From Chloranthus sessilifolius (lineage: Eukaryota > Streptophyta > Magnoliopsida > Chloranthales > Chloranthaceae): a stretch of 64,000 bases of DNA. The notes under the pieces are model-generated. The model had not been told where the DNA came from. It saw nothing but the letters and a program-made list of their open reading frames with translations, and ran no database searches. Where the stretch lies: NCBI GenBank assembly GCA_021018995.1, contig CM037590.1, forward strand, positions 86,460,097 through 86,524,096, given 5' to 3'. This document shows positions 11,153 through 22,471 of this stretch, in pieces (position 1 is the stretch's first letter; every line of letters starts with the position of its first letter). Both the position numbers and the translations under genes were made by a program.

Positions 11153-14109
11153 TTAGTCTTGACTTTGGGGTCCTTTTCCTTTGGCTTTCTCTTTAGGAGC
11201 AGCAGTAGAACTAGCAGGAGGGGTAGGCTCAGTTGCTTGTGGAGTAGCTGTGCCAGTTAGCTCAGCAAGCCTCCTTTCAAGGATTTCTGCCTTCTTTTCA
11301 GTAAACAGAGTTCTAATTTCATAGATTTCTCTAGTGGCCTTTGTGACATCTTTAGAGGCATCTAATCTTTTTTCTAGGCCATCTACTCTCATCTTCTCTA
11401 TTGCTGCAGTATGCTTTTCAGCTTCATACTGGATTAAAATTCTACCCCATCCCTTAGATATACCCAATAGTTAAACTCGATGATCGAACTCCATCCGACT
11501 GATTTTCTCTTCATAAGGCTGTCTGATGGAAGTTCTGATGGTAGCCATGCCTTGAATGACATTATTATTTAGGTATGGGTTCTCTTGCATGGCATGGAGG
11601 AGAGTGGAGTATGGAGGTATGGAGAAGGATGAGGCAGGTAGGATAGGCTGCTGATAGGGCCAGCCAGCAAGGGAGAGGGGATGAATGAGGTGAATATGAA
11701 GAGTAAAGGGTGATGGACAATGGGTTCAGGCTCTGGGTCTGTTTGGGTTGGTGTGGAGGAGGTGGGTATTAAATCCTCCACATCTGCGGCAACATCAGAG
11801 GTTGCTACAACAAGTGGGATATCAGGTGGGGGGATAATGGGCAACTAGATAGGGATAGGTTTAGGTTCTGGTTCAGTTTGTATGAAGGCATTGATAAAGG
11901 TAATAGGAGGGATTTCTGGAGTAGTTGCAATGAGTTAGGGAGAAGGACGTGGAGTAGGTAAATGGGTGGGTGTAGGGATAGGTGGTTGTTGTGATTGTGG
12001 CGTTAAAAGTGACAAGGTGGCTTGGATGGCTTCTAAGCTAGTTTGGATAAAGGCCGGGTTATATAGTTGGGAGGTTATTGCGTGACTGTTGGCCTCAATG
12101 GATGATTGGGTGTGGGAGTTGGCCAACACTTATGCTTTAAGGGAGAATAATAGGTGGAAGATTTGGGATAGGAAATCAGGGGTGGTGGGATGAAATTAGT
12201 TGAAATGGGGAAGTGGGCGCATGAGTGAAGTTGGTGGGCTGTGGTGATGGAGGTCTAGGGACAAATTGATGGGGTTGTGGTGAATCTGGAGGAGGGGGGA
12301 AATGTGGAGGGTGAGGGGAGTCTGAGAGAGGGGTAAACTTATAGTTGGTGTCCCCTATAATAGAGGACATCATGGCTGAGTATCCATCTTCTAAAAAAGG
12401 GATTAGGTCATGGGTAGGTGAGAATGGAATGGATTGGTCTAAGGGTTCAGGGAACTCAGGTGGAAAAGGTGTGGAGGTTTCAATGGGCTGGGGGGTGTAG
12501 TAGAGAGCTGTGTGAGATTTTAAGGGTGTAAGGCTCAGGCTCAAAGGCTTGGGCTGTTGAGGTTGGTGGTAGGCCAATGGTTGGGTCTGATATGGCTGTG
12601 GGTTCAGGAATTGGGATGGTTTGGGATATATAGGTGGGTTGGGGCTCTGTGTGGGCTTTGGTTAATTTTCTTTGCTTTTTATAGGTGGCCTTCACAGGTG
12701 GGCTAGGATGAGTTGGGTAAGTAGGCAAGGGTGTAGGTATGGGTAATGAGGTTGGGGTGGTTGTGGTTGAGGTTTAAATTGGCTGGGGTGAGGATGGTGG
12801 AACTATGGTGGGTTTTAATGTTTGGGTTGAGGTAGTAGTGGCTAGCATGAAAGTTGAAGGGGTGGCTAGTAAGGTAATGGCTGTAGATGTGGAGGTAGTG
12901 CTGGCTGGCACACATGAATGGGTTGCCTAAGAGAAGGCAGGCTTGAGCTTGTAGCTTCTGAAAGACAATAGCGATGCTGATGGGAATTATGAGGATTCTT
13001 TGGAGCTAACAAATCAGCCTTCTTCTTCTTCTTCTTCTTCTTCTGAATGAGAGTGCCACTGATCTCCCATTATTTCTTTTCATAATCTTTAGGGTTCAGG
13101 GCAATGGTTTCTTCATTCATTTGAAATGGGTATCTGCCCAGCTTCAACAAGGCTGTAATAAGCCTTCAGTAGGAAAGGGAATAGGGTTTCATCTTGGTCT
13201 TCACCTTCTCAACAATGTCTTTCATCCCTTCAAAAATTAACTTGGCAGCATCCAAGTAGTGATTCATGTGGAATGAATAGGGTGCATCAGCAATGAGAGA
13301 CCTCCTCTCCTGCTCATGGCCAGAGCAAAATACATTCTTCCTTAATACCTATCCATAAATCTGAGCTTGGGGTACATATCTCTCTTCCTGATTGATACCC
13401 CTGATGCAGTGACCCCTCCAGTCAGCTCATTGGCTATCTCTGGGATGGTTTTTGTTAAAGGGGGACCCAAGCCACACTCAGGGGTATACTTGGCTGGTAT
13501 TCCAAGTATTTTAGCAATGGTTGCTTGATTGAACGACATCTCAAACTTGTCTATTAGCACCAGCAATGTTGAGTTCCCATCATCCCCAGTCTTTACTCTG
13601 ATATTTTGGTAGAACAATTGCACTAGTATAGGGAAGACAAGCTGTATTGGGGGCCTCAGCAAGGGAAGTAGATTGCCCTTGGTCAAGTACGCAATGGAGG
13701 CTGATGTCTCTGGTAGCTCCTCAAAATAAACTTTATTAAAAATTATTTCAGCCTCCAGCATAATAGCAGAAACAAATTCAGATGGGACCCTGAGGTACTC
13801 AGTACCTTCTTCCTCATTAGGGTCAACCTCAGGGACCTCATGGGCCACAGTCTTGCCCTTTTTCTATTTCTTCTTAGATTTTTTAGGGCTTTTGGCATGT
13901 AGGTGATCTCTAGCCCTCTTCTTTGGGGCAGACTTCTTCTTAGCTGGTTGCTCCATCTGGAGTTCAGCCATCTAAATAGGCATCTCAGAGGTCTCCACTG
14001 TGGAGGCCTCTGCAATCCTTGCTAATTTTCGAGTTACCCCAGGGCTGCTAGTATTTTGAGGGTTTAGCATAGCAGCCAACGTGTTTGTGAACTTGGAACT
14101 TTTGGCCAT
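11153..14109 (-). pseudogene. E2 ORF3 (broken)
   Basis: A start with good similarity between copies is the ATG at 14109 (MAKSSKFTNT). A basic stretch follows (KKKSAPKKRA, near 13920), which could be a nuclear signal. The globular domain is at about 13340-13850, with LLVLIDKFEMSFNQATIAKI aligning to LVIFIDDCDLTITYEDIGNA in E6. A Pro/Thr-rich region follows, with the short helix DGYSAMMSSIIGD near 12370 and a TQTDPE motif at 11731-11748. The C-terminal coiled coil is at 11153-11467. A CTT repeat (13019-13044) lies inside. It is a fossil with several breaks; its function is unknown. Confidence 0.75.
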
Positions 14110-15359
14110 TGCTTGTGTAATACACTCTTTACAAATGTAAAAGCACCTAAACTCCTCTCTACTTAATACCTAATTAGTAACTAATCGACCCAACAGAGAG
14201 AGAGTGAGAAATCTTACCAAACTGGAGCTAGGGTTCCACTTAAAATGTTGCACAGATGTTCAAATCCTCCCAAACCTAGCTCGAAGGGACCAGGAGGTGA
14301 TGGGTAGTAAAATGGTATGAGGAAACTAGCTGAGGTTGAGTGGAATGGGTTGTATAGAAGAAGGGGAAAAGAGGGAGCTCGAAAATGCGTAGTGGAGGCT
14401 AGGGCAAAGAGAAATAAAATGACGAGAATGGAGAAATCACTGGGTTTATAGGGCTGAACTCGTGGTTCACGCAGCTATCACCAGGTTCTCGCAAAGTACA
14501 ATTCTCACACAGTACACAACTAACCTCACGAGAAGTGCTGTCACTGACAAAAAAAGAGCCTCGCGAGAACAGATTTAGAAGATTTATGTGCCTCGCGAGG
14601 TACTTCATAGAGTTGAATTTGGGCCTTAGCACGCGAAGCAGTTTTGCATCCCTCGCGTAGCTAGATTAGCAAGGCCTCACGAGGCTTCAAATGAGTGAAT
14701 TTTGTTCTTCGCGTGGTTCCTTAATGTTGTCAAGGTAGTGCCTCGTGAGGTTCACTATCAGGCTTCAGTAAGTGCCTTTTTCTCATGAAGCTCTCGCGCG
14801 ATACAAAATATGCATCAGAACTCCGCGAGAAAGCTTCAGGTGGCTCGCGAGCTTGAAATTTAGGCCATTTAGCCTCGCGAGAAAGCAACACTTAACCTTT
14901 TCTCTCAGTTTTTGCCCTGGCCTGTGCATGTACAATGCCATGCACCAATTCAGTGTGCATCAGCACTAACTCTTTGACATGTACTCCATTTCATTAGGAC
15001 AATTGTGTGCTCTTTATTAACATTTACACACCAAAAATTCAGAGTTCTAAAGATAATCTTTCAGATCAGATTCATGACATTTATTATGAGAGCATCTCAA
15101 CCATCAGCAACAGACATGAACATCAAATTTAGATGACAGATATGCACGTGTACTCAAACAGAACAAAACAAAAGAAAATCAAACATACAAGCAAAGCATC
15201 ACCCTAAAAGCAATAATTGAAAATTTTCTAAGCAACAAAAAAAAAAACATTCTTTTCATTCTTTGGTACACATTTTACACAACTGTGGATCACTGAATTA
15301 TACACATTCTTTGGTTCTTCACCACTCACATTCTTTCATTTTCACTCTCTATGACCTCC
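14110..15359 (-). other. E2 spacer between gag and ORF3, with TCGCGA array and TATA-like box
   Basis: This stretch holds repeated CTCGCGAG-type palindromes (about 14460-14890), then in element sense a TATA-like box GCCCTATAAACCCA (14441-14454) about 330 bp before the ORF3 start at 14109. The part at 14980-15359 is A/T-rich and shows no gene. Confidence 0.65.
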
Positions 15360-16858
15360 TCAGTTGCCTTGCCCTACATAATTATCAACCACTCTACCAC
15401 TCGTCAGGGTAGTGATTCCATTGGCCTCCTCATGGGTAGAGGATGCTTCTACAATCATGAATTGCCCTTTTAGATTGGCCGAGGGTTTACTAGGCAATTT
15501 ACTCTCTTCTCTCATGTTCAAAGCATTACAGATTTGACCCAGCTGGTCCTCTAATTTTTTAATCTTTGCCCATGAGAGTTCACAGTTTAAGCTAAGTTCC
15601 CCAAATTTTGTATAGATGTCAGCATTTGCTCTTCAAAGGAAGAGGATCTAGGTTATTGTGGGGGCAAGACCAACTGGTAGGGTTGTGGGGTAGGCAACTG
15701 AAAATTCTATCTTAGTGGGTATCCTTGGTTAAACTGGTGCTGGGGTTGAGGGTATGTATCTTGTCTCCACCTCAAATTTGGGTGCTTCCTCCATGTGTAC
15801 CCAGCAGGTTGCTGCCCATATGCTTGGGCAGCATTGGCATATTTCATTAGAAAATTAGAGAATTAGTTGGCTGATGGACAATCTTGGAGAAAAAATGTGG
15901 GGGATTGGCATATCAGACGTGCCTCCTCTACTTGTGCAACCATCCTAGGTTGTATCACATTCATCAATTTGTCAAACTTTAAACTAAGAATGTCCACCTT
16001 CCTCTCCAACTCACTTTGCACCTTAACTTTATACACTCCACCTTTAGGGGTGGACTCTTTCACTAATTTAGCTGGGGTCTAGTTGTCATTGCGAGACAGT
16101 GACTCCTGCTGCATGAAATTTTCCCCTATGATGTAAAATAGCTCCTAAGCCTCATCAGCTGTCTTGTGAAGGTAACTACCACCACATGAGGCATCCACCA
16201 TATCCCTACTCTTGGGATTAATTCCTTGGTAAAATACTTGCACTAGTTGCCACTGTGAAATTTGATGGTGGGGGCATTGTTTTAACACTTCCTAAAATCT
16301 CTCCCATGCTTCATAAAAATCCTCAGTTGAGGACTGAGTAAATGACAAAATGTTTATCCTCATCTATCTATTTTTGTTCATGGGAAAGAATTTAGCCAGA
16401 AATTGGATTTGGATGTCACTCAATGTTGGAATGCTATTGGCTGGGAGTTTAGAGAGCCAGGTGCTAGCTTTGTCCTTTAGGGAAAAAGGAAAAAGCCTCA
16501 GTTTGGTGGCCTCAGGTCCCAGGTCAATAATATTGAAAGTGGTGCAAAGTATAAATAATTGGTCAATGTGCTTGTCAGGATCTTCCTTACTGAGGCCATG
16601 AAAAGATGGCAGCATGTTGATTGTGGAGGACTTGATTTTATAGTTTCCTTCAACTGAAGGGAATTGTATGCAAAAGGGAGATGTGTAATCCCCAGGGGCA
16701 CTGTATTCCTTCAAGATTCTTTGCCTCTCAGCCATGACAGTTGGCTCGGTTTCAATAGTAGGGTCTTGTGTGGTGTTTCTTGGTCTAAGGACCCTTTCAA
16801 CCTCAGGATTTGGAGGTTCCAACTCAGGGTTAAGGGACCTTCTCCCAAGCATACACAC
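15360..16858 (-). pseudogene. E2 gag (broken)
   Basis: The N-terminus reads MCMLGRRSLNPE; the MLGRR start is close to MFGRR of E3 and E6. The gag capsid region is at about 16360-16700 (PSFHGLSKEDPDKHIDQL and the later LRLFPFSLKDKASTWL). A remnant of a CCHC knuckle (CLICQSPT) is near 15890-15920. Near its end it keeps the conserved stretch TSGRVVDN. Gag would form the particle shell and package the RNA. It is a fossil with several breaks. Confidence 0.8.
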
Positions 16859-17166
16859 AAACTCAGTGGGTAAGGAAAATGCTCATAGCACACAAAGAAT
16901 TTTCAAACTAAATGAACAACTAAACAAATTTACACTAAACTAATTATAGGGAATTCAACATCAAGGGACTCAATTTTAGGGTTAAAGAATTACAAACAGA
17001 GCTAGCTAAACTCCAGCTACAGTTTTATCTTTTCCCTTCTGTTGTTGTCCAATTCTGAAAAATTCCACAAAGAATCAGTAGCACTTTTTATTCTATTTGT
17101 GGCACAACTACAAAGAATTTCTAAACTAAAATATAGTACAACTCAGGTCTACTAAAAAGATCAATA

Positions 17167-17184
17167 TCCCAGGCGACGGTGCCA
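17167..17184 (-). promoter_or_regulatory. E2 primer binding site
   Basis: TGGCACCGTCGCCTGGGA on the minus strand, 6 nt from the 5' LTR. It resembles the tRNA-Asp type site known for Athila, with a few changes. Confidence 0.75.
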
Positions 17185-17190
17185 AAAACT

Positions 17191-19794
17191 TGTTGGACTA
17201 CTTTCAGGTGTTTGAATGCTGATGTTTATTTAAGTGATGAGATGGTAAAATTAGAATACAAAGATGGAGTAAATTGGCTATAAAATCAATAACCTAAAGT
17301 ACACATAGCCTGCAAGATACAGGGCTATTGTAGCAAGTTTTGATAAGTAAGAGTTTGTCCCACAAAGAAATTGATCTAGAACCCAAAATGGGCTATAATA
17401 GTAGGACTCCAGATCTGGCTACAGATCTGACAATCCTAAAGAAAGAGAGTTGGTTGCCACAACTGCACTAAATTACCTACTAAAAGAAAAGAAATAAAGT
17501 GTAGTCCTATCCTAAGAAAGGGTTATGAAGAAGGTGGTGATGGTATGTGTTAAAATAATGATAAAGGGTTGGGAAGTAACTAGTTTAGGCAAAGGTTAAT
17601 TCAGTTATGTAACTCAGATTTAGGGTTGTCTCTACAGCAAATTCTTGCTGAAGTACTATTAAAAACCTCAGTAAGGAAGAAGAATCCAACTTAACCCATG
17701 CCATTTAGACTGCTCTTAAGGCTATAATTTTTCCACTTAAATGGTGACAGACTATCCAATAGAGTTTGTCAAATCCCATTGATTGAATCAGAAAAGCTAA
17801 CTTAATCCAAAGGAGTGGACTGATCTTAAGGCTATAATCTGTCCACTTAAATGGTCACAGACGATCCAATAGATTTCATCCAATCAATGAATTAAATTAG
17901 GCCATGAATACCATTGCAGACATTATATTTGTTATGCTACACGCACCTCAGATCTGCTACAGATCTGGCAAGCATTCATAGGAGCAAACAGACCTTGAAA
18001 ATTTAGTGGGAACCATAGGGTATCTTAGGCTAAATGAGGATTTAGATTTAGTTGATCATTGCTCTAAAAGGTCAACAATGACTTAGCTCACAAGTCTACA
18101 ATCACTACAAAGAAGCCAGATCTAACATCCGATAGTCGTCAAGTAAAACAGAGGAGAGCCTGTTCCTGCAATAACCTCTCACTAGGCTACAAGCTCAAGT
18201 GCAGAGGGGAAGAATCCTTCTCAGATCTGTGACCAAGACCTGCCCTAGGGCTATAGTCTGTCCACTCAAATAGTCACAGGCTAACCACAGAGGCTGCCTA
18301 ACCCACAGATGATGAGATGGAACATATAAACTACTGCTGCCACCATGGTCCCAGGGCTACAAGCTCAAGCTTCTATGGGCCTTTCAATCAGCTCAAATCT
18401 TAAATGCATGCTATAGCCTGAACAAAACTATAGGCAAATAGGAAAATAATAGATTAAATAAACATTTAAAGCACAAATTCCATTGATCTAAATTGCCCAC
18501 AATGCAATTTCTCAAGGCAGCAGCCTTGTGCACAACAGCTCTTCACAAAATCCCAATGTCTAACTGACCCATTACAAAACTATATGAAACTACACCTAAT
18601 TGCTTACCAAAGATTTTGCCAGTAAGTGCTGGGCTAAGATGGAAGAAAAAATAGAAAAAGAAGTGATCAAACCCTAACCCTAACCCTAATCTGCTTGAGC
18701 TCTTAGCCGATAGAGGTTGAAGGAGAGATTTATAAATTCTAAGTCAGTCCTAATATTGTGGCTCAGAGAAGAGTAAACCTTAATTTTTCTAGCAGATGTG
18801 GCACTATTATAACCCTTGGATGTCTTGGGATGTGTGCCTCAAGATACAAGCCTCGAGATGCATGTCCTAGACCTGGAGAAATCCCTAAAAGGTCCTTGAG
18901 TTAAGATTGAGAAGTGGAGAGCCCGAGCTTCGCGAGGCTAGCTTATGAATATTAATTCTCTCGCATGGCTTGTAGAGTACTCGTGAGGTATAATTTGGCT
19001 TCAAGTGCTGCTTTCTCGCGTAGAAGGATTTAGGCTTGTCGCGCACTATCGCACAACTGCTCTGGCTTTGAATGCAGTCGGGCAGAAGGACTTGCAGTGC
19101 TTAGCTTGCTCGCATAGTAGGGCTTCAGAATCTCCTGTCACGAGGTACTCGTGTAGATGCCTTCACATTTCACTCGATACAAGGTTAAACATTTAGGCGT
19201 GCAAGAGCTGTGTGAGAGAAACTTATGGGCGTCTCTCTCCTCCAAAGTTATGTGAGAACTTCGCGAGGTGTATTTCTGAAGGCTTACCACGCGACTACTT
19301 CGTGAGTTTCTTCACATGTTGATTACAGCTAAAGTACGTGACTACTGTGCAAGAGGCTGCTTTGTGATAATCCCTTCACTGAGTTGTGTGACTGCTTCAT
19401 GAGCTCTAGTGTGCTGCATGTCATAGTTGCGTGAGGCAGCACCTCAACTATACAAGATAGGTCATTTGTTCCTCTGCTGCTGTGCACATGCTTTTGCTGT
19501 AGCTTCCTCCACTCTCATCTATACTTCTTTCATCTGCTAGACTTTCTTGGTTCATTATGACATGCAAAATAGTCACCATGGTATGTACCACCATGGTGTT
19601 TTATCACTCTTTGGCTCTGCTGTCATTGTTTACTTGAATTCTCCCTCTTCTTGGTACCAAAGGCATGAACTTTGTGTTAAGTTGCATAATTTATTACTAA
19701 CTACAAAACAAGCTAAACAAGAGTTATTAGTCAGCTTTAAGGTCCAACAAAGGCTAGGTTAGAGGTGAAAAGTGATACTTTTGAGTGAATAACA
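17191..19794 (-). repeat. E2 5' LTR (right)
   Basis: It starts TGTTGGACTA and ends GAATAACA on the plus strand. It holds the TCGCGA-type array (about 18920-19450), a TATA box on the minus strand near 18729-18739, the telo-box triplet (18669-18689), and leader hairpins near 17723-17755 and 17834-17865, in the element's own order of transcription. Confidence 0.92.
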
Positions 19795-19997
19795 GATCTC
19801 CTTCATGATGTTGATTGCTTCACCTTCTATAAGGCACCTGAGCAAGATGTTATTATAGGAACATTTGTAAAGGCATTCACCGCAGATGACGTAGCCTGTA
19901 GCTAAATGTTGAAGGGTTAGTCGGTCTGTCTTGGACGTACCCTAAGGGAATGTTAGTGTCTCGAGGAAATTCTTGATATCTGAGAACCACGGTGGTT
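19795..19997 (-). mobile_element. D (second piece): linker and start of the Tat/Retand-like integrase
   Basis: On the minus strand it reads as a typical stretch between RNase H and integrase (KPPWFSDIKNFLETL, then AINIMKEI). It joins in frame of meaning to HEGVCGAHASGHML beyond E2. The first five bases are the right copy of the E2 duplication (GATCT). E3 starts at its right end. The rest of D lies outside the window. Confidence 0.82.
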
Positions 19998-20369
19998 TAT
20001 TGAGCAATGAAAAATACCAATTTTCACCTCCTAACCTGACCTTTGTTGGGTCCTTAAATTGACTAATAAGATGTGTTAAGGATATTTTGTAGATAAGCAA
20101 TAAAATGCAGCCTTAGGTCAGATTTCCACCTAAAAAGGCCAAAGAAGCAATTTATCCCTCATCACGATTTCACAACAGCCAAAAGCCTATCAGTCAAGTA
20201 ACCAGAATTATATAAATTCATGAGAAGGTCATGGGCTCAACAAGTCATGCTTGAGACCAAGCATAGTTGCAGAGAAGATAGATTGAACCCACCAAGAAGT
20301 TGATGAGTGATAACAGATGGAAGATAGTGCACCAGAAATAAGTGTCAACTGAGGAAAATCAAGGAAGAA

Positions 20370-20820
20370 GCTGTCGAGAAGTTCTGGAGCTCAAATGCCA
20401 AGCTGTCGAGAAGATCCAGTAAGCTATCGCAAGGATTCAGTTGCTTGTCGATAGGTTGTGCCTATAGAGAAAGAATCTTGTCGACACCTTAGGTGAAGGT
20501 GTAGTGGAAGTCGCGAGGTTCAGATAAACCTATCAACCATAACAAGAGAAGCCTTCGACAGGATCCTTCAGAACCTGTCGAGATGATCCCCAACATATCG
20601 ATCACTTCACCAAGTCTACAAGATGGCTGTAACTTGTCGACAAGATGAAGGAAGAACAAAATAGAGGGTATCGAGAGCTACTTCAAACCTGTCGAGAGAG
20701 GCTAATCCTAGTGACTAGTACACTTCAACCCAGCGAGAGGTTTATCACAAACTTATCGAAAGATTGAGCATACAGACCAAGAACCCATCGAAAAGCCCTC
20801 TAAACCTCTCAACATTCATT
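20370..20820 (+). promoter_or_regulatory. E3 LTR array of TGTCGA/TATCG palindromes
   Basis: Cores begin at 20372, 20404, 20425 and 20446, with steps of 32, 21 and 21 bp. More cores follow to about 20820 with looser spacing. The array is upstream of the TATA box at 21077. Confidence 0.65.
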
Positions 20821-21076
20821 CTAGAAACTTCCAATGACCCCTTCTTCAGCAGTCACAACTTTCAGATTCTGCGCACACGCTCCAAGGCACGACAGTGACC
20901 CCTGGGGGGTATTTTTGGTATTCAACTAAGCACGAGCAGGAACTCTAACTACCTCACATATACTTCTCAGTTGTGGAACAATAGGAGAAAAGCTTCTGGA
21001 AGAGGGATGAACCACATCAGCATAACTGTATTATTCTTTGAAATTATGATTGGTTGAAACAAATCAGAGAAAAAGG

Positions 21077-21086
21077 TATAAATAGA
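21077..21086 (+). promoter_or_regulatory. E3 LTR TATA box
   Basis: TATAAATAGA. It precedes the two leader hairpins by about 440 and 515 nt. Confidence 0.75.
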
Positions 21087-21520
21087 GGAGCAATGACATT
21101 AAAAGGGATCTAAAAATTGAGAAAGCAGAGCCGAGATCGAATTCATTTTTCCCTCTAATTTTTCCCTCTCTTTTCCTTCTTCATCTTCCTTGCCATTAGC
21201 CAATGATGGTTGGCTAAAAACCTCTTCAGTGGCTAGGGTGAGGGTATGATCTGTAATTGAGAGTTTCAGAGGTTTTGTGAGGGATTGGATGCTGCACAGA
21301 TCGTAGATTTGAGCACATCATTATAAGTAGTAACATTGCAATAGAATTATGGGTTTTAGAGTTAATTCTGAGCTAGATTTCATTTATTCATATTTGATTT
21401 CCTTAGTTTGGATACTCCTGTGAGCCAACCACAAATGGGGAGCTTGTAGCCTGACATTCACAGCATCTATAATGATTAACTTGTTCTAATCAAGACCACT
21501 GGCTCAAGATAATCTCTAGG

Positions 21521-21624
21521 ATGATCTGTGACCATGAAAGTGGATAGATTATAGCCTTAGGATTGCTTTGATATGTTGGGAAAATCTCTGGGATGGTCTA
21601 TGACCATTAAAGTGGATAGATCAT
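21521..21624 (+). promoter_or_regulatory. E3 paired leader hairpins
   Basis: There are two 32-nt units, at 21521-21552 and 21593-21624. Departures from the E1 stem are G.U pairs in the sense RNA. Confidence 0.65.
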
Positions 21625-22157
21625 AGCCTTAGGATTGCTTCAATTCTCTGGTTGAGATTGGATTCTAATATCACGCATCTGCTGGGGTAAAACCTGGGGA
21701 GCTTGTTGCCAGATGAAGGATTGTTGCAGATCTGATCTAGCATTGCCTTTGATTTAATCAATTTTCAGTGAAATATCAAATGCCTAGCTGCTGATCTTCA
21801 TCCTTTTGATTTTTAATCCATTTCCCTTCACTTTTGTGTTCTCTTAAACTCTGGATCAACTACATTTAATTTCTGTAGTTCGTAGTGACAAAACCCAAAA
21901 AAATCTCTCCTCTTTCCTATTTTATAATAGCTTAAAGTAGGATAGAGTGTCAGATCTATTATAGATCTGGAGATCCATCATAGTTTATTCATATTTTCCC
22001 TGTGGACATACCCTTACTTACCTATAAAACTTGCTGCAATAGCCATGTATCTTACAGGTCTAGGAGATTGTAGTTATGCTGAATCCATCCTTTATTTTAA
22101 TTTGATTCTATTTTGTTATACACTAAATCATCACACTCCATTTTCCCAACAAGTTTT

Positions 22158-22175
22158 TGGTGCCGCTGCCGGAAA
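22158..22175 (+). promoter_or_regulatory. E3 primer binding site
   Basis: TGGTGCCGCTGCCGGAAA, 6 nt after the LTR. It is an Athila-type tRNA-Asp-like site. Confidence 0.78.
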
Positions 22176-22471
22176 TCATGTGATCTAAACTTGATAGATC
22201 AAAGTTTTCTTTCTAATTTTTTTAGATTTGTAATTGTGATTACTTGATAAGTGTTTGACTAATTGCTCCTGTAGTATTTTGTAGTGATTTTTCTTTTCAA
22301 ATCTAAATTTGTGGTGCTTCGAGCATTGCGCTAGAGCTTGTGCTAAAGTTTGCATCTCTTTACTCCTCTATTAGTTTTTAGATCTGTACATTTATAGATT
22401 TATTAGTTGTTTGTGCTTGTTCCCTATTGTATTGGTTGCGAACTATATTTTGGGCATTATGTGAGTGGTGT
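22176..22471 (+). other. E3 leader between primer site and gag
   Basis: About 300 nt of T-rich sequence without a gene. The gag start MFGRR follows at 22472. Confidence 0.5.

Larger units (their letters stand above)
6552..19794 (-). mobile_element. E2: pol-less Athila-type element, complete between its LTRs
   Basis: Seen: two LTRs of 2682 and 2604 bp, a 5-bp duplication GATCT, a primer site beside the right (5') LTR and a polypurine tract beside the left (3') LTR. Between them, in sense order, are gag, a spacer with palindromes, ORF3 and a long non-coding tail. No protease, RT, RNase H or integrase similarity is visible anywhere inside, although every other Athila copy here has them. It is therefore a non-autonomous class that would need pol from a relative. 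In the first ~190 aligned LTR bases I count about 20 differences, so it is older than E5, perhaps a few million years at usual plant rates. gag and ORF3 are broken in several places. Confidence 0.92.
19998..22151 (+). repeat. E3 5' LTR (about 2.15 kb)
   Basis: It starts TATTGAGCAATG (by alignment with E1 and E6) and ends CCCAACA. It contains the palindrome array (about 20370-20820), the TATA box TATAAATAGA (21077-21086) and two leader hairpins (21521-21552, 21593-21624). The exact first base is uncertain by a few nt. Confidence 0.85.

Noticed and set aside
11569-12915. Several Pro/Thr/His-rich frames as separate host genes
   Set aside because: They lie within E2 ORF3 or are other-frame shadows of it, and match the Pro/Thr-rich region of E1 and E6.
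14980-15359. Possible remnant of pol in E2 between gag and the spacer
   Set aside because: No protease, RT, RNase H or integrase motif could be read in any frame; the stretch is A/T-rich and unassigned.
20001-20020. TGAGCAATGA as the first base of the E3 LTR
   Set aside because: Alignment with E1 and E6 (TGTTGAG/TATTGAG) places the start three bases earlier, at 19998. The far LTR would settle it.
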